Assembly: GCA_038501195.1 (NCBI GenBank)
Contig: JBBPUQ010000002.1
Span: 5,161,001 to 5,225,000 of the forward strand
DNA from: Nemania diffusa
Lineage: Eukaryota; Ascomycota; Sordariomycetes; Xylariales; Xylariaceae
Reading direction: 5' to 3'
DNA length: 64,000 bases
Position 1 is the first letter of the stretch, and each line of letters opens with the position of its first letter. A model generated the notes under the pieces. The model saw only the letters and a list, made by a program, of their open reading frames with translations. It made no database searches and was not told where the DNA came from. Shown here in pieces: positions 11,273 through 20,830 of the stretch. A program made the position numbers and the translations under genes.

Positions 11273-12931
11273 AAGTGTATAATTTTGAATCACATTGTCA
11301 TTTGGTTTATAATGGGCGGCGTTGGCATATGGTAGAGGAGCTGGTAGGTTGGGTACCATTCTCCGTGTATGTAGGTACCTAATCGCATGTCGATAATGAA
11401 CGTGGGGATAGAGAACGATGATACCCTAGCAATTAAAAGAACCAAAACTGCAATTGAAACTTTGTCTGATACTCACATGATCTGGTGTTCTTGGCAGGGA
11501 GCTGACACAAAATGCAAACAGATACAATATTAAATGCCACGACCATGTGTTTTTCATAGAGCGCCACTTATGCTCAGAGGCTATTTATGAGACTATTTAA
11601 TCTAGATATAATATGTTGCAAGAAGCTAAAGTTTAGGATCGTTTGCAAATGCAGCACATTTCTTCTAGAAGTGACTTTCATAGATTAGGTTGCGTCGCCC
11701 TCACCCATACACCTATACATCTACTAGTATAGCACATTAACCTACAGGAGGGATTCCTACCAACTTGGTCATCTCTCTTTCTGCACATTCAAAGTGGCCA
11801 GATTGGAAGAATAAGATAAGAGGGTATTAGCTTTCTACTAAGCGATGCCCATTTAGACCTTTTATACCTGTTTGATATTGCCTCTTAGGGCGATGATTCA
11901 GATATTCACCGACTGCAACCGGCTCCAAAATTTTAAACAAGACATATCTACATCTATAGGATTAGATAGCTAGGTGCAGAATAAGAAGTCGCAAAACTGC
12001 AGCCTATGTCTACTTTATTTCATTTTTCTCGCGAGTCCTCATCGTGTATTTGGACGTGCAAGTTTATTTTGGGGATTTGTATGAAGATGTTTGTTTGCAT
12101 TACGTATTACAGTATTAAAGGCCATTGTTCTACAATTTATTGCCGGCTACAATGCAGGTGTACTTCTATACCACTTAGAGTGCTGAAGGTGTGGGAATTA
12201 ACCGTTCAGGATTGAATGTGTATGTGAGGCAAGCGCAATTAGAGCAAAAAGGGTCTTTGAAGTTAGTGATAATATTATATCGTAGCAGTGAAGGAGTGAA
12301 GGAGGTACATTTCTTGGCGGTCTTGCGCACGCGACTCGACATTCACTAGGTATTCGAAAAGTAGCCATCGTTTGCAATTCAGTCAGTCTATTGCAGCAAC
12401 CTGGCCCATATGATAGGCTGCTTCTAGTATGCAACAAGTAATTCCGCTACTAGCTCTTTGTCTCTGTTTAAGGGGCCTATTGCTGCAAGCGATTCCAATC
12501 GTGACAGACTTCAATCCTAGTTTCTGGTTTCGGTCGGAAAGGCAACATTTACGACACAGAACAAAGAACTTAGCCCATATCTTTGTCACATCCTGCGCTA
12601 TTTACCATTTACCTCATGCTAAGAACCGCGAGTAGTTTCTATCATTTTGTATGATGTTGGTCCTAACTCCTGAGGTATTTTCCTTCATCTCCTTATATGC
12701 ACCACTAACACGTTGGGTCTAGACGCCAAATTCAGTGACTAAACTCAACACCAAACTAATTGCATGGTTACTCCTGCCTCCTCTTCGACCTTCGTTCTAT
12801 CCTGCCATTACACCGAGCAATTTTACTAAAGCGACTTTTGGCCCTGGGGGTAGAAAGACTGGGTTAGGTCTGGCTGGAGACTACGGTAGACCTGTTTTCC
12901 CACTCTAGCCGTGTCGGCCACAGCGCCCAAC
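11273..12931. other. Intergenic, no gene seen
   Basis: About 1.7 kb of AT-rich sequence with only short uninformative frames on both strands. The right end must hold the promoter and leader of the large gene that follows. Confidence 0.4.
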
Positions 12932-15900
12932 ATGGCTGCCAAAGTATTTTCAGAAAATGATGTCACCTTCATCGAGTATCTGGGGGGTACCGGCTTTGAG
13001 GAGAGAGATCACGCGTTCAACGAATTTCTCCTTCGCCATGGCGAGCTAACAACCGGCGCACTGATATCACCTCGAGTATACCAACTGCTATTCGATGAGC
13101 ATCTTGATCCGGTCATCGAGGCTCGCACGTACCTAGTGACGGAGCTCAAAGACGCAGGGAACCAGTCTGGGGCCCAGGACACAGACGCAGGCAAAAAAGC
13201 GCAACTGGAAAGGTTAAACGATGTGGGCACTAAAGCTAAGGACAACTACGAAATCCTGTTGAGGAAGATAATGACAGTCGCCGTGGAATCCTCGAGCCAT
13301 GTTTATTGGATGAAACATACTAAGAACAACTACAAACAGTCCCTCGGAGACTGGCTACAACTGAAGAATGTGCTTCTTACTAGTCTCATCGGCAGTAGCG
13401 TCAACGCCTCAATCAAGAGCAATTTAGAGGCTGTGAATACCGCTATAGTCAGGGGTCTAGAGACAGTCTCAGACGCACTACAGACCACGGCCCCAGCCGG
13501 CAAACATATTAAAACACCGCTTAAGAGCAATCCCAGCCTCGGGAATAAGAGGCTACTTTCTAACGTCGATGGCGGTAATGGCAACAGCAACAACCGCAAC
13601 GCCGGCGGCGGAAGCGAGCCGCTCCCAAAAAAGCCAAAACCACAAGACCCCTCGAGCCGGTGGTGGGGACCCAACAACTCAAAACTCGACTGCCCCGATG
13701 AATTCTTTGACATTATCCGCGCGTACAAGGCGTACCTTGCGAACCCCACGGAGCAACTGGGCACCAGGGAACACAGGTACGCACTAACACAGTTTCTCAG
13801 ACGAGCCCTTGACACTGTCGACCTGCGCGATCACCTCAACGACCTGCTCCTCAGGGACGATTGGAATTTCCATGACCCCAATCTTGAGTATGCGCGTGGC
13901 CCAGCATTCATCCAGCCCGGCAGACCGGAATCGACCTGGCGTCTAGGCGCGCATGGGTTTCGCGGCTCGAATGATTTCAAGAGGATGCTAGGCGGCGGGT
14001 TGACTGCAGCGGAGTTGTCTACACAGAACGCCCTTCTCGCGGACTTCCAGGGGATGTTGGCACTAGTGCACTCAATGAAAGAAGACAAAGTCTCAATACG
14101 TGGTGGCGGGTCCGACGACGACGAGGGGAAAAGGGAAGAGCTCCGAAAGGGAATGGGGCTCCTGTTCCGCGACCCTGCTCGACTTTGGAAGCAGTTGCTA
14201 GAAGATACAACCTTTCCTGACGGTATAGGTTTATTTCGGGCACGCGTTGAAAGTCTACGACCCCCCATGACGGATCCGGATAGCTTAGGAACCCTAATCG
14301 ATAAATTTAAGACAACCATGTCTAAGATACCCCTCGAGTCTGAATGGAGTTATATCCAAGAAGAACCAGACGTCGGCGCGCTCGAGGCGAATGCAGACGA
14401 ATACCTTAAAGCCATATCATACGCGAGACATAAGGCTCACAAGTTTATATACGACAACCCAGGGTATATCTTACCGGACCAGCCCAAACTACACGAGCCG
14501 AGCGGGCAAGATAGACCAAGGCTTCGGTATAAGGGCCTTCGGGATTCGGCCTTCATCAAGCCGATAGGATATGCCTTCCGGGCGAGGATGTACCAGGTCT
14601 TACGTCTATCCATATACTGGAGGCTATATCTGTCAGGTGTCCGCACTCTAGCGGAACTAATCGTCGAGGAAAAGTTGCTTCTAGAGATCTGGGATGAACA
14701 CGAAGAGCTGTACATGGAATGGGAGAACTGCAGGTGGTTTTCGCTCTCTAACCGAGTCGCGATCGCACGGTTGAACAACCATTACAAGTCCCGAGAGTTT
14801 CTCCGTATAATCTGGGGGAATGAACGTGACGCGTTTGACCAGGCCCTCGAGCTTCTAGCCCAGAACCCACAGCACTACGACAACCTGCCCAAGGCCAAGG
14901 TAACAGTGCCTGACGCAGCGCCAGATCCCATACCAGGCGCTTCTCCTAGCTTTGATGTACTTGTATCTGAGAAGGTTCTAACCGGGCCCTCAGGGGGCAA
15001 AGAAGCTTCATCTAGATATCCTGCTGGGGTAAACCCTCGCTGGAGGTTGTTTGACCAGAGTCCAGAAAGAGCTAGTGAGAACCATGACGACTCCGATATT
15101 GAAATGGATATGGGAGATGAGCCGGAGGGCTTTGGCAATAAAAATACCAACACGGGTGTAAAGACCAAGGCAGTACCTGATCCCCATGAGGCCAATCAAA
15201 CTCTCGAATTCCTCGAAAAGACACGAGATCTCTACCAGGAAAGGCTCGATCAGGTAATCCGACAGAATGATGCACTGGACATCCACGATCCGGGAAATAA
15301 TGCCGTCATCAGCCGAAACAACCTCGACATCATAGCAAAGCAGCAGGTCATCTTGTCCTTTAACACGGAAATTCACAACTACCGCCGTTCCGTCAATCCC
15401 CTTGCCAAGGGTAGCTACGGCAGAGGGGCCCTACAGAGATATCAGTTGCCTTTGGAGGAAGACTATATGCAATACTATAGGGAGATACCTCCGAAGAAGA
15501 AATTGCAACTCGGCAACAAAAGTCTCGGTCTTGGGCCGATGCCCGGCGAACACCCACCCGCCGACGACCCTCGGGTCTTGTTCGGCGCCCACCCGACGTT
15601 CGGCCAGGATCCAGATCCCGCGGAGGAGGAGATGGACTGGCAGCCGGCGGGCAATAGCCTATTCGACAGCAAGGGGGAGCCGGTGGTTGGAGCCGACCGA
15701 GTGTCGAGCGTGCCGGTAGTCGGGCAGCCGACAGCATCAAACGCAGGTGCGCAGACTAGCTACCAAGCTGACGAGACTCCGAACTACTGGGCTGACTTCG
15801 TCGAGCTTCATCTTAAGTCTTGGATGGCCACCGCGCCGTCCGGCACGGCCTCGCTGAGCTGGCACGACTGGGTCGAGTCCGTCTATCAGGTTTTCGTGGC

Positions 15901-18709
15901 CAGCACGCAGGATTTCCGACAGAGATTCACGCGGGATCATCGCATCACAGGCTCAAACGAGGATTTCAAACGCCTGATTGAGGGCTACTATCGGGATCGT
16001 TTCTTTGACGAAAGTAACCACGACAATATGCCATGGCGCAAACGGGAACGGCACAGACACGAGATTCTCAAGGACCTAGCTTTCAATGTGAACGTGAGCT
16101 TAGATCAGAAAGGGCTCCCGCAGGATTTCCGAGAGCCAGGATACTTGCCCACGCCCCCAGACGATTCGGCCGAGCCAGCTACGAGCAGCATGGTTAGCAA
16201 CCAAGGTAGTGGCGCCTCCGGAAAAAACACGGCAGGGAATGGTGTGATTAACAAACTCAGTGAACTTATAAAGAAGCGGAATGATGCCGATCTCGAGGTT
16301 CATCAACTCAACAGGAAAAGGAGGAGTGGCAAATCACTCAACCCGCAGCAACAGAGCGCCTTAGAGCGAGCTAGGAAGTTGAGGAGAGATTACTCGAGAT
16401 TGTACAACATGGCAAAGGCTGGCGCAGATGTAGGAATAAGGGCACAAATAGACCTCCTAGAACAGGAAGAGAGGATTGCGCACAAGGCACGGCTAAATGA
16501 GGCGGACCAAGCCACCGATACAGGAAAAGAGAAGCTCCATGAATATCAAGCCGAGGCCGCGGAAAGACGGAAAGCCCATTTCCAGAGCACCCAGAAGGAG
16601 AAGGAGAAGACGCCGGAATCCTCTCTTCCAAAAGCGGCGAACACCGTAGACGAACTCGCGCTGGCACAGAAGCTCTGCCACGAGGCCACCGAGCACTACA
16701 AGGAGGCGCAGGCGCGGCTCGAGGCGAGCCAGGTGGAAGCCGAGAAGGCCCAAGCCGCCTACGAGCGCAGCACCAACGACCCCTACCTCAAGAAGCTCCT
16801 CAAGTGGGCGCAGAAGGACTTCGCGCAGCGCGAAGAGGAGCGCGCCGACGCCCTCGCCGACGTGCGCGCCGGCAACGAAGCCCTACAAGCGCAAAAAGGC
16901 TGGAGCCACCCGGCCGAGTCGCCAGAGGACCTCGCGAAGCGCTACCGCGTCCTGGCGGGCGACTTCCACGCCTGGGCCGACGACTACAACTGGGACTCGT
17001 GGGGCTTGACGGCGTGGAACGCGCAGGAGCAGTGGACGCTCGACGCCACGGCGCTCATGCACGAGGCGTACAAGGCGCTCGGCATCAACGCCGGCGCGCG
17101 CTACTGGTTCGACATGCGCGCGAGCTTCTGGGCCGAGGCGGTCGGCGGCGCCACGCTCGAGCGCAAGCGCCGCGTCTGGCTGCACTCGGTCATGGAGGAC
17201 CTGAACGGCCGCATCGCGCAGCTCGGCGGCCTCCCGTTCGTCACGGACCTCGCGCCGCCGCCGGACGGGTGGGCGATGGAGAGGCGGTCGCGTAAGGAGC
17301 TCCTGGTGGAGGGGGAGAAGGCGCTCAAGAAGACGCCGCCGCCGCCGCCGCCGACGGCGGAACCGCTGACCACTAAGAAATCTGGGTTCGGGGGCAATTT
17401 CGGGGGGGCCGTGGCGTCGTCGAAACCGTTTCTGCCGCCGCCGTCGGCGTCCTCCCCGAATGTGCCGAAGTTCGAGAGGCCGCCGGTGCAGCAGTATCAG
17501 CCACCACCACAGCAGCAGAGACAACAGCCTCAGCAGCCGCAGCCGCAGGTCCAGCCGCAGGTCCAGCCGCAGGTCCAGCCGCTGACGCCGCTGCCACCAA
17601 ATTTGCCGTTCCCTGAAAACTTTGGATTCACGGGAGCCCGCCGTAGGGCGGAAGCGCGGGAGGCAGCGCGAGCGGCGGAAGCAGCGAAAGCAGCACAGAA
17701 CGTACCAGCTACGCCCAAGGTACCAATCACGCCCATCAAACCAATCACGCCAAGCGTGCCAGTGGCAGCAACGACACCAAAACCCCCAGTGCAGCAGGCC
17801 GTGCCCAAGCAGCCCACGACGCCAGCACTCCCACCGCCGCGGACACCGCAGGTACCAAAAACTCCTGCCGCTACTACTACCACTCCGGCTACGACTACCC
17901 CGGCGACCTTAGGACGCACTCCCATACGGCGGCCGCCGTTTCAGGCACCCGTTGCCGCTACTTCCATCACCCCGGCCACAACTGGCTTTTCGCGGACACC
18001 CGTATCACGGCCACCGTTTCAGACACCCGCCGCCACTGCTATTACCCCGGCCACAGCAACCCCGGCTACCACAGGACGCACTCCCGTACCGCCGTCGCCG
18101 TTTAAGACACCCACTGCCGCTGCCGCCCCGAGCCCCAGCACTCCAGCCACCATAGGGCGGACTCCGGTATCGCGGCCACCGTTTCAGAGACCCGCTGCCG
18201 CTACTCCCATCACCCCGGCCACAACTACCCCAGGACGCGCTCCCGTAGCGCAGCCGCCGCCGCCGCCGCCGCCTCGGACACCCTCTGCTGCCACCACCAG
18301 CACCACCCGGGCTCCCGCAGGGCGCACCCCCGTAGCACCATCAGCGGCGCGGCCGCCGCCGCCGTCTCCGGCACCCGCCCCAGCGCCCCTAGGCCGCACC
18401 CCCGTCGTACCACCTCCAGCGCCAGCACCAGCGCCCGCGGCCACCACGCCCACGACGGCCACCACGACGACAGCAGCAGCAGCAGCGACCCCAGCGGCGG
18501 TGAAGAAGAGGAACAAGAACGAGAAGAACGACGCGTGGCCGGAGCTCAAGACCCTGACGCAGGCGACGTGGGGCACCATCATCGCGCACGAGGCCCTGGG
18601 CCAGAAGGACGGCACCCGCGCCCCGCTGCCCGACGACGTCCGCTTGTACCCGCGGGGCCCCTCGCCCGTCAAGGTGGGCGATGACTTTACGGGGTACTAT
18701 GACCTGTGA
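12932..18709 (+). CDS. Unrecognised ~1925-residue protein with coiled coil and Pro/Thr repeat tail
   Basis: Open for 5.8 kb without a stop or an evident intron. The first ATG is at 12932; the frame extends slightly upstream without an ATG. I do not recognise the family. The N-terminal ~650 residues are globular-looking, with a basic patch (PLPKKPKP, near residue 225) that could act as a nuclear signal. An acidic, Pro-rich middle follows, then a Trp-rich segment (residues about 950-1060). A long charged helical stretch at about 1110-1330 is Ala/Glu/Lys/Arg-rich and likely coiled coil. A second Trp-rich globular patch follows at about 1335-1460 (DYNWDSWGLTAWNAQEQW). The tail from about 1470 is low complexity (poly-Pro, Gln-rich, GRTPV repeats) and ends in a short conserved-looking basic/Trp segment. 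GC is clearly higher from about 16650 onward. A structural or chromatin-associated role is possible but unproven. Confidence 0.75.
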   Translation: MAAKVFSENDVTFIEYLGGTGFEERDHAFNEFLLRHGELTTGALISPRVYQLLFDEHLDPVIEARTYLVTELKDAGNQSGAQDTDAGKKAQLERLNDVGTKAKDNYEILLRKIMTVAVESSSHVYWMKHTKNNYKQSLGDWLQLKNVLLTSLIGSSVNASIKSNLEAVNTAIVRGLETVSDALQTTAPAGKHIKTPLKSNPSLGNKRLLSNVDGGNGNSNNRNAGGGSEPLPKKPKPQDPSSRWWGPNNSKLDCPDEFFDIIRAYKAYLANPTEQLGTREHRYALTQFLRRALDTVDLRDHLNDLLLRDDWNFHDPNLEYARGPAFIQPGRPESTWRLGAHGFRGSNDFKRMLGGGLTAAELSTQNALLADFQGMLALVHSMKEDKVSIRGGGSDDDEGKREELRKGMGLLFRDPARLWKQLLEDTTFPDGIGLFRARVESLRPPMTDPDSLGTLIDKFKTTMSKIPLESEWSYIQEEPDVGALEANADEYLKAISYARHKAHKFIYDNPGYILPDQPKLHEPSGQDRPRLRYKGLRDSAFIKPIGYAFRARMYQVLRLSIYWRLYLSGVRTLAELIVEEKLLLEIWDEHEELYMEWENCRWFSLSNRVAIARLNNHYKSREFLRIIWGNERDAFDQALELLAQNPQHYDNLPKAKVTVPDAAPDPIPGASPSFDVLVSEKVLTGPSGGKEASSRYPAGVNPRWRLFDQSPERASENHDDSDIEMDMGDEPEGFGNKNTNTGVKTKAVPDPHEANQTLEFLEKTRDLYQERLDQVIRQNDALDIHDPGNNAVISRNNLDIIAKQQVILSFNTEIHNYRRSVNPLAKGSYGRGALQRYQLPLEEDYMQYYREIPPKKKLQLGNKSLGLGPMPGEHPPADDPRVLFGAHPTFGQDPDPAEEEMDWQPAGNSLFDSKGEPVVGADRVSSVPVVGQPTASNAGAQTSYQADETPNYWADFVELHLKSWMATAPSGTASLSWHDWVESVYQVFVASTQDFRQRFTRDHRITGSNEDFKRLIEGYYRDRFFDESNHDNMPWRKRERHRHEILKDLAFNVNVSLDQKGLPQDFREPGYLPTPPDDSAEPATSSMVSNQGSGASGKNTAGNGVINKLSELIKKRNDADLEVHQLNRKRRSGKSLNPQQQSALERARKLRRDYSRLYNMAKAGADVGIRAQIDLLEQEERIAHKARLNEADQATDTGKEKLHEYQAEAAERRKAHFQSTQKEKEKTPESSLPKAANTVDELALAQKLCHEATEHYKEAQARLEASQVEAEKAQAAYERSTNDPYLKKLLKWAQKDFAQREEERADALADVRAGNEALQAQKGWSHPAESPEDLAKRYRVLAGDFHAWADDYNWDSWGLTAWNAQEQWTLDATALMHEAYKALGINAGARYWFDMRASFWAEAVGGATLERKRRVWLHSVMEDLNGRIAQLGGLPFVTDLAPPPDGWAMERRSRKELLVEGEKALKKTPPPPPPTAEPLTTKKSGFGGNFGGAVASSKPFLPPPSASSPNVPKFERPPVQQYQPPPQQQRQQPQQPQPQVQPQVQPQVQPLTPLPPNLPFPENFGFTGARRRAEAREAARAAEAAKAAQNVPATPKVPITPIKPITPSVPVAATTPKPPVQQAVPKQPTTPALPPPRTPQVPKTPAATTTTPATTTPATLGRTPIRRPPFQAPVAATSITPATTGFSRTPVSRPPFQTPAATAITPATATPATTGRTPVPPSPFKTPTAAAAPSPSTPATIGRTPVSRPPFQRPAAATPITPATTTPGRAPVAQPPPPPPPRTPSAATTSTTRAPAGRTPVAPSAARPPPPSPAPAPAPLGRTPVVPPPAPAPAPAATTPTTATTTTAAAAATPAAVKKRNKNEKNDAWPELKTLTQATWGTIIAHEALGQKDGTRAPLPDDVRLYPRGPSPVKVGDDFTGYYDL
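17540..17581 (+). repeat. 12-bp tandem repeat in coding sequence
   Basis: Three perfect copies of a 12-bp unit (cagccgcaggtc) plus a partial fourth encode a repeating Gln-Pro-Gln-Val peptide in the tail of the large protein. In-frame unit length means copy-number change would not break the frame. Confidence 0.85.
17905..18430 (+). repeat. Degenerate GRTPV-type protein repeats
   Basis: About seven diverged copies of a unit around (G/S)R(T/A)P followed by Pro-rich sequence, for example LGRTPIRRPPFQ, SRTPVSRPPFQ, GRTPVPPSPFK, and LGRTPVVPPPAP. They are separated by Ala/Thr-rich spacers. The copies lie in the tail of the large protein and could be proline-directed phosphorylation (TP) or SH3/WW-type docking sites; this is inference. 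Confidence 0.75.
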
Positions 18710-19391
18710 GCGAGTGGTGGTTAGATGGCGCGAGGGGGGCTATTCGCGTAGATGAGCGTGATGTTGGGATGGATGGTCTGTTTGTTTTGGTATTGTGTCA
18801 AGATGTTTTCTCTAGGCTTTTCGGAGCGAGGCATGGTCCATGCGTGAATTAGATCTATGAAGTCAGCAGAGGGGGGGTGAGAAAGGGAGGGAAGGAAATA
18901 GACAGGAGAAGGAGAAGGGCTACCGAGGTAGGCCTGCACTGATTACATGTCAGGAGAAAGGAGATGAGAGGACAAAGTACAGACTCACAGCCAGGAAGGC
19001 TTTAGCACATGTGTAATCGTAACCCCCCGCCATAGCACCATTTCGTTTGTTTTATTGATTACATGGTGAATCTTTCGTAATTCAGCTGAATCATCCTAAT
19101 CGTTACTGTACAAGATCTGTGTCTGCCGAGGGGGGGAATATAACGCAGAACACCAGACTAGCTCCTTTCTGCCTTGAGATGTAGTATGTCAAGGTACAAT
19201 AACGAGGCTCAGAAATACGTCGTGTCATGCAGACGTCCCCAATCATCCGAAACTCCAAATCCTTAATGAGTAGAGCTCTCGCTCCTACTCCCAGTACAGC
19301 CCATGCCAATACCAAAGCTTAGCATCTAGTGGCTATTCGGTAACCATATTGTCATCGATATGCTCCCAATCTCAAGCGTTTCTTTCAGCTT
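18710..19391. other. Convergent 3' flanks, no gene seen
   Basis: Lies between the ends of the large plus-strand gene and the minus-strand PP4 gene. It should hold both polyadenylation regions. No further coding signal. Confidence 0.45.
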
Positions 19392-20830
19392 TCACAGGAA
19401 ATAGTCGGCGACTGGCTTCTTGGCAGGCATTCCCCTAGAATCCTGAGGTGCCGCTTGAAAGACGCGATATCTCCGCGCGGGGCCCCGTCTGTAGCCCTCG
19501 TCGTTATCGAGAAGTACACCTCTGTTGACCCCTCCGTCACTGCGTCCAACATCTCCATTGCTGCGGGCGAAGAAGCCCTGACCACTGAGGTCCTCGGACA
19601 GCTCGAGCACGGCAGCAACGTTGCCGCAGCGGTAGCAGTAGTTGGGCGCTGACCAGACGGTGACGATGCTGGCGTCGAACATTTCTTTGAAGCCCTCCAT
19701 GACAAGCTGGTGCGCCCTCGCGATCAGCGATAGGTCGTTTCTATGGTTGAAGACTTTGACAATATCCGCTCCAAACAGGAAGCCGGCGCCACGCGGCGAC
19801 AACCCCCAGCCGTCGATTTCATCTGGATCTGACCACAGTAGATCGCACATGGCACCCTCGTGAGGCACCTCTTGCTTGCGATCCAGAAGGCGAATCTTAT
19901 CCACCGTGTCGATCAAGGGCGAGAGTCCACCGTGGACACAGAGCACCGCGCCCGCGGGGTTGCCTACCGTACCTCCACTTGAGCCGGACGCGCCAGAGCC
20001 CGGGGGCCCAGTGCGTTCCGCTTTACCATTGGGAGTTCCCTGCTCGCTGCCGCCGGGTCTCCGATATCGAGGAGACTGGCTAATGACATCTCCATCTGCA
20101 TTACAGACCTCGATCTCGATGTCTTCGCTTGATGTTATGTCGTTTGCCGGTTCGAGTGTGTTAGACGCGCCGAGGACTATGGCACCAAGCGCGAGGTAGT
20201 CGAACACATCGCAGCAATACCGCCAGACATTCGCGCTTCCATATTTGCGGAGACACTCGTCGTAGAAGCCGTATACGGTTGTGATTTGCCGCGATTCGTG
20301 GTTGCCGCGGATCAAGGTCATGCGGTCGGGGTAGCGGACTTTAAGGCAGAGAAGCAGGAGAAATGACTCTAGCGAATAGAAGCCCCGATCAACAAAGTCG
20401 CCTACGCGTAAGAACCTAGTCAGCTATTGCCATTGGGTCACCGTGGGGTTGCAACGGATTCACAACATACCCATGAAGAGATAGTTGGTGTCGGGCGGAT
20501 CACCACCAACGCGGAATAGCTCCATCAAGTCGTGGAATTGGCCGTGGATGTCGCCACATATCTGAAGAGTCATCAATATCACGTCGCGTAGCATTTGCGT
20601 GTAGGCGACGCAAAGATGGCACTCACTGTTACGGGCGCAGTGACTGTCACTACATTTCCCTCCTCGATCAATAGCTCGCGAGCTTTGTGGCAGACTTCTC
20701 GGACTTGGGCTTCGGGAATGGGCCGGCAAGCCCTGAGCTGGGCAATGGCTCTAGTAGAACGTTAGTGTGAGAGCTGGCTCCTGGCCTGGAAGAGGATGGA
20801 AGACAAGACATACTTGTCGAGGTCACTCAT
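19392..20830 (-). CDS. PPH3: Serine/threonine protein phosphatase PP4 catalytic subunit
   Basis: Four exons on the minus strand: 20830-20814, 20750-20627, 20561-20471 and 20401-19392. They total 1242 nt, giving 413 residues. All introns are GT-AG, and the first has a CACTAAC branch. The protein starts [14 protein letters not shown] and carries the PPP family metal and phosphate motifs GDIHGQ, GDFVDRG, RGNHE, HGGLSP and the [11 protein letters not shown] block. It ends KPVADYFL, the C-terminus diagnostic of PP4 and the site of Leu carboxyl-methylation in PP2A-like enzymes. PP4 acts in DNA-damage recovery and nutrient signalling. Human PP4c has about 307 residues; the extra ~100 here lie in two insertions, a Gly/Ser/Pro-rich one before [10 protein letters not shown] and one before the final RVFQAAPQ block. 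Both are in frame inside the last exon. Confidence 0.93.

Noticed and set aside
16804..17524. Long GC-rich open frames in other frames and on the opposite strand of the large gene
   Set aside because: Arg/Ala-rich shadows created by high third-position GC; the large frame explains the region.
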